Made by a program: the position numbers and the translations under genes. A stretch of DNA of 59,923 nt, taken from positions 1 to 59,923 of the forward strand of contig NZ_JANIBL010000027.1 of NCBI RefSeq assembly GCF_024505055.1, given 5' to 3'. Shown here piece by piece: positions 1 through 7,590 of the stretch (position 1 is its first letter; the number at the start of each line of letters is the position of its first letter). Origin of the DNA: Methylomonas rosea (GTDB taxonomy: Bacteria; Pseudomonadota; Gammaproteobacteria; Methylococcales; Methylomonadaceae). The notes below the pieces were generated by a model, which did no database searches, had not been told where the DNA came from, and saw nothing but the letters and a program-made list of their open reading frames with translations.

Positions 1-303
1 ACCCCAGCCGAACCACAAGGCCTCGGGATGATGCTTCACCATCGCTACAAGCTTCTCTGCATCCAGGTATTGGAAGCGAAACTGGCGCAATCGGCGTTTG
101 CGGTACCAAAGACTCAATGCCGGTGACAACCGCCAACACGCCATCACTCCGCACGCCGTCATCAACCAATCGAAGGGTTCGTGCGGCAAGCCCGACCAAC
201 GACTGGTCCAATACGCCAATTCGGCACCACCCAACCAACCCGAGATGGCATACACCTCGAAAATTGGCCGCCAGGGAAACTGGTAGTCGTAATCGGATTT
301 CAT
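1..303 (-). CDS. traD: Conjugative coupling protein TraD (N-terminal fragment, runs off window)
   Basis: An open frame runs from an ATG at 303 leftwards through base 1 without a stop, giving 101 residues. The protein begins MKSDYDYQFPWRPIFEV, contains a hydrophobic stretch near residues 20-60, and reaches PEALWFGWG, a pattern I recognise from the SXT/TOL-type TraD coupling proteins. These are hexameric inner-membrane ATPases that bring the relaxase-DNA complex to the type IV secretion channel. The ATPase domain lies outside the window. The start codon overlaps the traI stop as ATGA, which implies translational coupling and supports both the start and the reading frame of the traI tail. The family call rests on the N-terminus and on the traI neighbour, so it is good but not certain. 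Confidence 0.75.
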   Translation of the reverse strand, partial: MKSDYDYQFPWRPIFEVYAISGWLGGAELAYWTSRWSGLPHEPFDWLMTACGVMACWRLSPALSLWYRKRRLRQFRFQYLDAEKLVAMVKHHPEALWFGWG

Positions 304-2731
304 CGGGTATGCCGCATTTGCAAAACGGCACCGATACTTCGAAAATCGGCATGGCTACCCAGCGCACGCATCAACTGTGTGCGGGTCAAGCCGGGCGTGT
401 TTCGCAGCAAGGTCTCAATCGACTGATCCTCCACATCAAGCCATGCCGCGTCGGTTCCGTCTGATGGCAGATGCGGCGCGGCTTGCAATAACTCGTCCAT
501 CCAGTGTTCGATGACTTGTCGGAGGTTTTGTGTTTTGGTCGCGCTGGATTCAGATCGTGGCGCGGATGATTCGGGTTGAATATTTTGCCGCTTGCTGGGG
601 GGCGAAACGGTGGCGTTGGTGTTGTATTATCCGGCGCTGGTACGACAATCGGTGATGGTTTAGTGGCAGGCTCATTCTCTACCAATGCCTGACTCAGCGG
701 CGGTGATGATTGCTCGGTCTGCTTTACCGTTGTCGCCGGTGGACGTTTTGCTTTGGGGACACTGTTCCGGCCGACGGCTACCGATGGAACGGCTGGCTTT
801 GACTCTAAGCTTGCGATGGGCTCGGACGTGCTTGCTAACAGCCGTTTGAACATGGCGCTCGGTTCGCCGGCGAGTAGCAGGCCGCGGATTTTTTCGATCT
901 CTCGGACTTTGCGCATGGGCGAGAGTACGTCAGTCACTATCCAGCCTTTTTCGTCCAGGATTTTGATGAAGTGATTGGCTTCGAGTTGCAGGGCATCCGC
1001 TGTTCGAGGAAAACCGAGCAAGCATTGGTCTTTATGATCCAACAGATCAGTCCCCCATTGCCATTGTTCAGACAAAACAATACCAGCCAGTTGAATCAGC
1101 CATTGGCCGGCCAGGCCTTGGGCTTCCAGCCATTGTCGAGCGAGATCGGTATGCGCTGGCTCGGCCTGGGGGCGCGCCATGGATGGGGTTACCGCTTCAA
1201 TCGTGCTCACCAAACCTGAGATTGGCGAATTTGGCGGTTTGTCTTCCAAGCCTTTGTTGTCCACATCTTCAGTCGCATGTCCGGAAAGATCGCACAGACT
1301 GCTGTCAATTTGAGAATCCATGGCCAACATAGCAGCTAAATCCGCCGGTATGAAGGGCTCAGCGACTTGCGCAACAGTAGGCTCAGCGATAGCGGTCTTG
1401 ACCGTGCTGTCAGATTCCTTGGCTTTTCGCCGCTTGCCTCCACCTGCGTCGGCAGCCGGTTTTCTAACGGATTGGGAATGGGCGCTGGCTAGGTTAGCAG
1501 GCGCAGACTCCGGCTGATCACCAACTTCCATGCCGTCCACCGCCACGGGCGGCTCTCCGCTATACACCAGCTCGATCGATGCCAGGCGCAACATGAACAA
1601 ACTGCCATTCAGGGTTTCAGTTTGCATATGCCAATATCGAAACCGTCCGCCGTTCGGCAAGGTTTTAGGAATAGCGAGCCCGCGCTCGATCAAAATATCG
1701 GCCAGGGTATCTTCATCACGGGGAATGCCGGGGATGTGATCCTTGTCCAGCAGGTTCAGAATTTCTTTGACGGCTGTGCGCCAAACGATATACAGACCGT
1801 CCTGGAAACGCCAGATCCGGGCGCCTTTTTCGTTGGCTAGCCAATGGCCGGATTTGACCAATCGGCGCATGGCGTCACACAGATAGCGTTCAACCGGCAT
1901 GCCCATGGCCGATTCCATACCATGATAGTGGGCTTTTAAATCCCGTTCCACACTCAGGCAATCAGCCGCCATGACCAGCGAATAGCATTTCGAGCCGAGA
2001 TCCAGACCGTGGATGGTTTCCAGCATGGCCTGCATGATGTCAGGACCGGGTGCCAGAATGTAGGCGCGTGCTTCCCGCGTCAATACCCGCTCGATGACCA
2101 GGGCCGAGAACTGCTCATGGCGCTTATGCCGATGCTCTCGCCAGCGTAAGAAATAACGATCGATGTGATGTAGCGCAGCCCAATCGGTCAAGTTTTCATC
2201 GCAAGGATTCCAGGTATGTTCACCCAGTCTATCCGTGACGGCTATGTCCGATACCGGCTTGCCGATGTCATGCAACAAACCGGCAAAACAGACAGCCAAC
2301 CGCCAACGCGGTTCTAAGGATTTACGCGCTTTCGGCGTGGCATCGGTGGCAAACAGACAGTCCTGGGATGTCAAAGCCGCCCAGTGAGCGACCTCCAACC
2401 CATGCCGAAACAAACCGCCGGCGCCTCGGTGATGATGGGATTCCGACGCCGGCAGCAGATGGCTGAATGCCGCATAACGCGCGATCACCGGCAGCACGAT
2501 GCCCTGAAACAGCGATTCCGGACATGCCAAAGCCTGTTCAATAGCCTGGATCAACTCGGTTTGTGTACCGAGAATGCGGGCCACCGGCGCGGCCGGCAAG
2601 CCTTTCATGAACGGCGGGTAACGCGGGATCTCTTCCTCCTGGCTGACCGGGCTTAGCTCAGGCGCAGGTTTGCTGGCAACGAACAAACGTTGCAGCCAAG
2701 GAATCGAGAACGGTGAAAGCGTGATTTTCAT
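300..2731 (-). CDS. traI: MobH-family relaxase TraI, frameshifted near its 3' end
   Basis: This is the DNA relaxase that nicks oriT and starts transfer, of the MobH type (TraI_2 domain, HD-hydrolase-like). The N-terminal third has HHHRGAGGLFRHGLEVA near residue 98 and FAGLLHDIGKPVSD near residue 150, the histidine and HD motifs of this family. A long low-complexity linker follows, then a C-terminal winged-helix-like segment. The uninterrupted frame runs 2731 to 386 (781 aa), but its last 70 or so residues look non-coding. After a run of six G at 597-602 the adjacent frame reads well to a stop at 300, giving a tail ending GAVLQMRHTR. One missing base in that homopolymer restores a single protein of about 810 residues whose stop overlaps the traD start (ATGA). 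It is either a sequencing error or a real inactivating or slippery frameshift. Confidence 0.85.
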
Positions 2732-2753
2732 GACCGGCTATCATGCCAGTCAT

Positions 2754-2803
2754 TTTTTTGAGTCAATCTGCGAAAAACGCATAATTATCGAGCTTTCGCA
2801 AAC
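2754..2803. promoter_or_regulatory. Repeated promoter/operator element, copy 1
   Basis: A run of seven T followed by GA (2753-2761) leads into an inverted repeat TGCGAAA (2769-2775) and TTTCGCA (2794-2800) separated by 18 bases. The second copy at 5454-5504 has the same T-run, the same arms and the same 18-base spacer length, while the sequence between differs. It lies between the divergent traI and 2860 genes. A possible sigma-70 promoter (TTGAGT at 2758, CATAAT at 2780, 16 bp spacer) overlaps it, so a bound protein could repress or reposition polymerase. The element's own FlhDC-like pair or an unseen repressor are the obvious candidates to bind it; that assignment is inference. Confidence 0.6.
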
Positions 2804-2859
2804 GCTCCCCAAAAAATAGTGCTTACTGTGTCGAGTCTTCTTATTTCTTTGGAGACGAC

Positions 2860-3306
2860 ATGAACATCCGCATCGCCCCGATTGCTGCTATTTTCCCCGC
2901 CTTGATCAGCGTGGGTTGCAGCACCTTACAAACACCATCTGATCAAGTCAGCGAAACCGTTATTGACTCCCTGATGCCCATCACTGCATTCGAGTCGCGG
3001 TGGCGTCTGGATGTTACCCGGCAACCCAGTCGTTTGGGCGGCTCGGCATGGTGTACGTCGTCCATCGAACATGTGATCAGGCGCGAGGATCCGGTGTGGT
3101 CGACGGCAACCGATTCCGCCGTCGAGGGTTCCGGCCACGATGAAAACCCTGCTGCACCGGATCCCCTGGAGGTAGAACGCGCCTGGCGCAAATACTGCCA
3201 TCACCAACTCGATCTGACGGAAGCAGAGCGCGAATGGGTCGAGAAAACCCCTCTGCCGCCGACCGATCCAACGCGGCAGTGCGATCCCCGCAGCTTGAAA
3301 AAGTGA
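2860..3306 (+). CDS. Putative lipoprotein of unknown function, upstream of trfA
   Basis: This 148-residue protein is preceded by a GGAG ribosome site eight or so bases before the ATG. The N-terminus is a short signal peptide with a possible lipobox (SVGCS, Cys at residue 20); serine at -3 makes it a weak match, so ordinary export is also possible. The rest is hydrophilic with three further cysteines and a Pro-rich tail. I do not recognise the family. It ends two bases before the GTG that could start the TrfA-like gene and is probably co-transcribed with it from the repeated operator at 2754-2803. Entry exclusion or a transfer-apparatus lipoprotein would fit the location, but nothing in the sequence proves this. 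Confidence 0.6.
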   Translation: MNIRIAPIAAIFPALISVGCSTLQTPSDQVSETVIDSLMPITAFESRWRLDVTRQPSRLGGSAWCTSSIEHVIRREDPVWSTATDSAVEGSGHDENPAAPDPLEVERAWRKYCHHQLDLTEAEREWVEKTPLPPTDPTRQCDPRSLKK

Positions 3307-3313
3307 GGTGGCT

Positions 3314-4180
3314 ATGATGCAAAACACTGCAACCTCATTGACCAACCTCACCGAGCGCTTCCAGTCGTTGACCGATCGCAAGAAAGCCCAGCCTCGACGC
3401 ATTGAGCCCTTAGACACCATTCCTAGCTGGCCTGCCGGCATGCGAGGGACGCCGAATGCCTGTTTGCGTAGCGCGCTGTTTGCAGGCGTTCAGGGTAATG
3501 AACGGATGGCCTACAAAAAGCGCACCTTACTGGCGGCTGTCGACGGTATCGAAGTCCGTTACTTGGGAGTACAGCTCAATCAGTCGGATTTGGACGTCTG
3601 GATGCAGATCGTGCATCTGTCCAGAATGCAAATACCGGGCTTTAGTGTCACCTTCAGCGCCCATGCGTTGCTGACGGCCCTGGGGCGATGTACCGGAAAA
3701 AGTCAGCACGAATGGCTGAAAGAATCCATGGCTCGTCTGGGTGGTGCCTTCGTCGAAATCACCTACCACGGCCGACACACCTTTGGCGAAAAAGGTTTCC
3801 TGCGCTATCACCGTGACGAGGCAACCCAGCGTTATGTGGTAGAACTCACCGAGTCGATGTTACGGTTGTTCGAGGACGGCTACACCCATATCGAATTCGA
3901 GCAGCGCCAGCAGCTGCGTAAGCACCCCCTGGCGTTATGGCTGCATGGCTTTTTGTCATCGCATGCGGCGCCATATCCGTTGAAATTGCAAACGCTCTAC
4001 CAACTGAGTGGCAGTAGCACCCAAAATCCCAGGGATTTCAAGCTCAGGATGCGGAAAGCCTTGCAAGCCTTGGTCGGTATCGGGGCTTTGGAGGGGTTCG
4101 AGATCGATGAGGATGTCGTCAAGGTCAAAAAGCAACCGACACCAACGCAAAAACGGCATCTTGAACTCAGGCAATCCTGA
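3314..4180 (+). CDS. trfA: TrfA-family plasmid replication initiator
   Basis: The protein matches the general plan of RK2 TrfA: IPSWPAGMRGTPNACLRSALF near residue 38, a middle winged-helix region with VWMQIVHLSR and a FSVTFSAHALL stretch, then HGFLSSHAAPYPLKLQTL and FKLRMRKALQAL near the C-terminus. TrfA binds iterons as a monomer, opens the origin and recruits the host helicase. About 288 residues is close to the short form of TrfA. Starts at GTG 3308, ATG 3314 or ATG 3317 are possible; GAGGTG at 3305-3310 favours one of the ATGs. Directly downstream lie eight iterons, an AT-rich tract and a DnaA box, exactly the target expected for this protein. It sits inside an otherwise integrated conjugative element, which suggests that the excised circle can replicate on its own. 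Confidence 0.85.
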   Translation: MMQNTATSLTNLTERFQSLTDRKKAQPRRIEPLDTIPSWPAGMRGTPNACLRSALFAGVQGNERMAYKKRTLLAAVDGIEVRYLGVQLNQSDLDVWMQIVHLSRMQIPGFSVTFSAHALLTALGRCTGKSQHEWLKESMARLGGAFVEITYHGRHTFGEKGFLRYHRDEATQRYVVELTESMLRLFEDGYTHIEFEQRQQLRKHPLALWLHGFLSSHAAPYPLKLQTLYQLSGSSTQNPRDFKLRMRKALQALVGIGALEGFEIDEDVVKVKKQPTPTQKRHLELRQS

Positions 4181-4190
4181 GCAAAAAGGC

Positions 4191-4386
4191 ACGGCATTCG
4201 ACTGACGCCCTTTTGGCCCTGTCGATGCCACCCCGACACGGCATTCGGCTAACGGGCACACGGCATTCGACTGACAGAGGCACGGCATTCGGCTAACAGA
4301 GTAACGGCATTCGACTGACACCCCACGGCATTCGGCTAACGCAAAGCACGGCATTCGGCTGACAAAACACACGGCATTCGACTAAC
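4191..4386 (+). repeat. Iteron array, eight copies
   Basis: Eight direct copies of a 16-bp repeat, ACGGCATTCG-R-CT-R-AC, begin at 4191, 4238, 4260, 4282, 4304, 4325, 4348 and 4371. Apart from the first gap of 47, starts are 21-23 bases apart, that is two helical turns. Two versions alternate strictly over the first six copies (ACTGAC, GCTAAC, ACTGAC, GCTAAC, ACTGAC, GCTAAC); the last two are hybrids (GCTGAC and ACTAAC). The array follows the trfA-like stop by 11 bases. Same orientation, helical phasing and position beside a TrfA initiator mark these as its binding sites. Spacers of about 6 bases exclude a CRISPR array. Confidence 0.92.
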
Positions 4387-4515
4387 GCCTGACCCATTTT
4401 TCGAAATCGCTACAGGCCATATCAGACGAGGGCTGTAGCGAATTTCAACTGCACCCAAAATCGCTTGCTAATCTATCTATAATCTTTTTTTAATCTTTAT
4501 AAGGGGCTTCGCCCC

Positions 4516-4524
4516 TGTGGATAA
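4516..4524 (-). promoter_or_regulatory. DnaA box (perfect consensus)
   Basis: TTATCCACA on the minus strand matches the DnaA consensus at all nine positions and lies 130 bases past the last iteron, next to the AT-rich tract. A chance match cannot be excluded for one 9-mer, but the location supports an origin role. Confidence 0.65.
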
Positions 4525-4562
4525 CTTCGGGATTCATGTCCGGTCTTAGCCGACAAGGCACT

Positions 4563-5033
4563 TTAATCCATACCTTCACGCAATTCCCGCCGACAGCGAT
4601 GAAAGGCATCTCGAAACTTGCCCAATAAATCCACTTGTTTGCGCAGGTCGGCAAACTCGGTTTCAAATTCCTCCACCAGTGAGGCCTCCCAGTCGGGTTC
4701 TTTTTTCAGAACGTGCTGCAAGGGATAGCTGTAGCCTTTGCCCTTTTTGAGGTATTGCGTGACCGTTTGGGTTTGGCCGTCGATCGACAACGACGCAATC
4801 AAAAACCACTCGATCGTGAAAGAATAAGCGCTCTCCCTGCGCCGGATTCGAACCCCCAGCCTGCCGCGTTGAGATGCCGGATATTTTTTGCGTTCCTGGC
4901 CCGCTCGTCGCCAATAATCATCGACCAGCATGCGTGCCTGGCCATGCAGACTTTCAACGTTAGCTGCCAGCCATTCAATCACCCGTTCATCGGCATACGC
5001 CATTTGATCATTCGGTTCGCTTATCGGATTCAT
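4563..5033 (-). CDS. mobI: MobI-like conjugative transfer auxiliary protein
   Basis: This 156-residue soluble protein has the pattern I associate with MobI(A/C): a helical N-terminus, DDYWRRAGQERKKYP, a basic GRLGVRIRRRESAYSFTIEW segment, YLKKGKGYSYPL and a C-terminal coiled helix (EFETEFADLRKQVDLLGKF). MobI is required with the MobH relaxase for oriT processing in SXT/R391 and IncA/C elements, and its gene lies beside oriT. Here it is transcribed away from a 490-base gene-free region that is the natural oriT candidate. Charge and length fit a DNA-binding accessory factor. The family call was made by eye and could be wrong in detail, but the neighbourhood of traI, traD and traF supports it. 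Confidence 0.6.
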   Translation of the reverse strand: MNPISEPNDQMAYADERVIEWLAANVESLHGQARMLVDDYWRRAGQERKKYPASQRGRLGVRIRRRESAYSFTIEWFLIASLSIDGQTQTVTQYLKKGKGYSYPLQHVLKKEPDWEASLVEEFETEFADLRKQVDLLGKFRDAFHRCRRELREGMD

Positions 5034-5522
5034 GTCAAAAACCTATTCTTAACCACAGGTTTTTTCGTCTCAAAAACCTAGTGACTTTTTTTGAAAAAAA
5101 TAACGTGTTCAGCGCAAGTCAAATTCGGAGTCAAAAGCCTAAGAAGTTTTTTTAACGAAAGGTCTCATCGAATCAACGGCTTGTCAGGCCTTGATGAACG
5201 TCTAATCGTCGGTCATTTCCCTGTATGAACATTGGGCGAAAAACCCTGTATAGGGCGGCCATAATCTCGCCGATTCCCCCCGACTGCGCCCGCCGGCCCA
5301 GACACTCCAAGGTGATCGTCACGCAAATGTCACTAGGCTTTTTCATCGTTATCTTGATCGAGCGCGCTGGATTTTAATGCGCCGCGTTTGACGGCCTTCC
5401 ATGAAAAGTCGGTGTTTTCGCCGTTTTCATTGATTCAGGCGTTTAAAGCGCAATTTTTTTGACCCAACTTGCGAAAGATCAAAAATTAGCGAGTTTTCGC
5501 AAACAACCGGATCAGGGGCGTA
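5034..5522. other. Gene-free region, candidate oriT and regulatory sites
   Basis: No convincing gene lies here. Next to mobI are three direct repeats TCAAAA(A/G)CCTA at 5035-5045, 5070-5080 and 5131-5141, and an inverted copy AGGTTTTT at 5057-5064 that could pair with the first or second copy. Several T and A runs follow. The right end holds the second copy of the repeated operator (5454-5504). In SXT-like elements oriT lies upstream of mobI, so this region is the best candidate for the transfer origin. No nick site can be identified by eye. Confidence 0.45.
5454..5504 (+). promoter_or_regulatory. Repeated promoter/operator element, copy 2 (upstream of traF)
   Basis: Seven T followed by GA (5454-5462), then TGCGAAA (5470-5476) and TTTCGCA (5495-5501) with an 18-base spacer, match the copy at 2754-2803 in sequence and register. 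TTGACC at 5459-5464 could be a -35 box. It ends about 20 bases before the first possible traF start, so it most likely controls the traF-traH transcript together with the traI/trfA region as a regulon. Confidence 0.6.
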
Positions 5523-6548
5523 GTGGACAATTGGGCTATGAACCCAAAAAACGGCTTGCTTCCATTCCTGCTCATGCTGTCGCTACAGACATCGGTTGTC
5601 TGCGGGGAAGAGGCTGTTCAGTCGCCTACCATGTCGTATTTCGAAGACAAGCAGCGCGGGTGGTTTTGGTATGAAGTGTTGCCGGAACCGGTCAAGAACA
5701 TCCAACCTGAAAAACGACCTGATCCGGTTCCGGAATTGACCAAGACCGAGGCAAAGGCTTCGGAAAAACCGGCTTCAGAACCGAAATCCACGGCGGCGAA
5801 CCAACCCCAACCGCTCTCCTCAGCCTGGTTGAAACAAAATCTGGAACATTACCTGAACCAGGCCATTGATGATCCCAGTCCCGAGAATGTCGCGGCGTTT
5901 TATTACCTGCAGCGGGTGATGATGGACAAAGCCGAGCGCTTTACCAATGCCGCTCGTTATGTGGTGATGTCCGATCCGCAACTCGATGAAACCGTGCGCC
6001 GTCCGGTGGCAACCTATGCGGCCAATGAAGCCAATCATCAGGCCAGCGTGGTGGCCGAACGCGCCTTGAAAGCGATTGCCGCCCAAGCCGGTATTTTGTT
6101 TTTCTTCCGATCCGATTGCCCCTATTGCCATGTGCAGGCGCCGATTCTGGCCATGCTGGAAAACGCCTACGGATTCAAGATTTATCCCGTGTCGCTGGAT
6201 GGATTACCGATGCCGAACGGTTTTTTTAGTCAATTTAAACGGGATAACGGTCAGGCGGCGATGTTGGGTGTCGAACAAACCCCGGCTCTGTTCCTGATGA
6301 AGCCGCCCAAGCAAGTCGTACCGTTGGCGCAAGGTGCCTTGTCTCTGGAAGAAATCACCGGTCGGATTCTACTGGCGGCCAAGGAAGCCGGTTGGATCGA
6401 TGCCTCGCAATACCAAACCACTCAGGGCATTCGTAACACGCCGATGCTATTGCCGGCAGCCGGTAGCATCAGCCCTGCGGTCACTCAAGAGCCACTATCA
6501 CTGATCCAGGCATTGCAACGCAGTGCACATTTTGGGAGCACGCCATGA
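5523..6548 (+). CDS. traF: Conjugal transfer protein TraF (thioredoxin fold)
   Basis: TraF is a periplasmic protein of F-type type IV secretion systems needed for pilus assembly. The N-terminus carries a signal peptide (PFLLMLSLQTSVVCGEE), followed by a Lys/Pro/Glu-rich linker to about residue 100. The C-terminal half is thioredoxin-like with FFFRSDCPYCHVQAP, that is a CPYC active site, near residue 197 and the cis-proline segment EQTPALFL near residue 255. Active cysteines suggest real disulfide exchange, as in the SXT-type TraF. GTG 5523 has AGGGG five bases upstream; ATG 5538 gives a cleaner signal peptide. The stop overlaps the traH start as ATGA. Confidence 0.85.
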   Translation: MDNWAMNPKNGLLPFLLMLSLQTSVVCGEEAVQSPTMSYFEDKQRGWFWYEVLPEPVKNIQPEKRPDPVPELTKTEAKASEKPASEPKSTAANQPQPLSSAWLKQNLEHYLNQAIDDPSPENVAAFYYLQRVMMDKAERFTNAARYVVMSDPQLDETVRRPVATYAANEANHQASVVAERALKAIAAQAGILFFFRSDCPYCHVQAPILAMLENAYGFKIYPVSLDGLPMPNGFFSQFKRDNGQAAMLGVEQTPALFLMKPPKQVVPLAQGALSLEEITGRILLAAKEAGWIDASQYQTTQGIRNTPMLLPAAGSISPAVTQEPLSLIQALQRSAHFGSTP

Positions 6549-6904
6549 CTTCGTTTTCGCTGCCAATACGCTATCGCCAGGTGCTGGTGTTGACTCTGTT
6601 GGTCGAGAGCTCCGTTCCGGCCTATGCCGACCTGCAACAGGAAATGGATAGCATGTTCGGCACCATGACCAATTTCACAGCACCAACCGCGCATTTGGGA
6701 CAGCGCCGTGGCGTGATTACCGGCGGCAGTCTGGTGGCGCGGAACGGCATCACCAACACCAATCTGGTGTCGTTCGTACCGCCGTCGTTCAGCGCCGGTT
6801 GCGGTGGCATCGATTTATTTGCCGGCAGTTTCAGCTTCAATCGGCGCCAACAGAACAACACCCTATCCATTGTCCGGTTTGTCAAACCGAAACTGGGGGC
6901 ATAA
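6545..6904 (+). pseudogene. traH: Truncated traH (N-terminal remnant)
   Basis: The first ~98 residues are a clear TraH N-terminus: signal peptide, DLQQEMDSMFGTMTNFT, GQRRGVITGGSLVARNG, VSFVPPSFSAGCGGIDLF and AGSFSF. TraH normally has more than 400 residues and a coiled C-terminus and works with TraF and TraG in F-like pilus assembly. Here homology stops at about base 6838 and an unrelated 20-residue tail follows to a stop at 6904. traG, which usually follows, is absent and the next gene is an FlhD-like regulator. A deletion that fused traH to the region before the regulators is the simplest explanation. Without TraH and TraG supplied from elsewhere the transfer system would be defective. Confidence 0.75.
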
Positions 6905-6999
6905 CCCGACAACCTCGAATTTCGCGGACATTTTCACAAAATGCGCGCAAAACTTCGACGATATGTCTTGGCCGTTTCTAACGACCAAGGAGAGTCATA

Positions 7000-7590
7000 A
7001 TGCACTTACTCGTTCAATCTATCAATGCTCGAACAACACTGGATGCGGCGGAAGGGAAAAACTTAGCCCGACTGGCGCGAGAATGTTTTTTCAATCATCA
7101 ACCCTTAACGCTCGACTTTGTGAATGTTGGGCAAGTGACGCAGCATTTTTGTCATGCATTATTGTGTCCATTAACGAACGAATTCGGCGCGGACTTTTTG
7201 AAGCAATGGTTGCAGCTAAAAAACCTGTCCGCCGACATCGGCGGAATCATGCAGTCTGCCTTGGGCGAATTGGATGACTATTTCGATTGTTTGGAGCGCG
7301 CACAGGATCAGATCACTGATCAGGAAATAGTGTCATTGAACAGTCTATGGCTTATCAAAGCCCGTGAGCTTTGCCGCGATAAGCCGTTGTTCGCCAGATA
7401 CATGCTCGGCATTACTGATCAGGATTTGCGCGATGCCATCGGACGCTTGTCTCTTGAAGATATTGAGCATATTGCCCAGTCTGGCTGGCTATGCTTTGCG
7501 CCAAGAGTGTCAAATCATTTGTTTGCGCACCTCAATGCCAAGCAGCGTAGCAGTATTGATGTTTTGCTGACTTTAAGCGGTGACGAGTAA
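7000..7590 (+). CDS. FlhD-like activator with N-terminal STAS-like (DUF4325-type) half
   Basis: The C-terminal half (about residues 105-196) follows FlhD: SLNSLWLIKARELCRDKPLF, then YMLGITDQDLRDAIGRLSLEDIEHIAQSG, matching the FlhD pattern LSYLLLAQRL..AMFRLGI..ML..L..LSL...KLA. The N-terminal ~95 residues resemble the STAS-like DUF4325 fold (PLTLDFVNVGQVTQHFCHAL near residue 36, followed by LKNLSADI). FlhD proper is about 110-120 aa, so the protein is nearly twice that length. With the following FlhC-like gene it corresponds in position and kind to SetD/AcaD, the activators of transfer genes in SXT/R391 and IncA/C elements. GGAGAG six bases before ATG 7000 is a strong ribosome site. The domain reading is by eye. 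Confidence 0.65.
   Translation: MHLLVQSINARTTLDAAEGKNLARLARECFFNHQPLTLDFVNVGQVTQHFCHALLCPLTNEFGADFLKQWLQLKNLSADIGGIMQSALGELDDYFDCLERAQDQITDQEIVSLNSLWLIKARELCRDKPLFARYMLGITDQDLRDAIGRLSLEDIEHIAQSGWLCFAPRVSNHLFAHLNAKQRSSIDVLLTLSGDE

Larger units (their letters stand above)
4191..4524. other. Candidate plasmid-type replication origin (oriV)
   Basis: In order there are eight iterons (4191-4386), an AT-rich tract with long T runs (about 4466-4502), a 6-bp hairpin AGGGGC-TTC-GCCCCT (4502-4516) and a perfect DnaA box TGTGGATAA (TTATCCACA on the minus strand, 4516-4524). This is the module set of RK2-like iteron origins: initiator sites, an unwinding element and DnaA loading. Which part melts first is inferred from base composition only. 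The small minus-strand open frame across the array is an artefact of the repeats and is not a gene. Confidence 0.8.

Noticed and set aside
2926..3441. 171-codon minus-strand frame opposite the lipoprotein/trfA genes
   Set aside because: No ribosome site or domain; the plus-strand TrfA match is decisive over its right part.
3956..4372. 138-codon minus-strand frame with repeated SRMPC/AECR words
   Set aside because: It is the iteron array read as protein; the repeats create the periodic peptide and the frame overlaps trfA.
4191..4386. Possible CRISPR array
   Set aside because: Spacers are only about 6 bases, the repeats vary in two types, and a TrfA gene is adjacent; iterons explain it.
6804..7277. 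157-codon plus-strand frame between traH and the FlhD-like gene
   Set aside because: It overlaps the FlhD-like gene in another frame and shows no known domain; probably a scar of the traH deletion.
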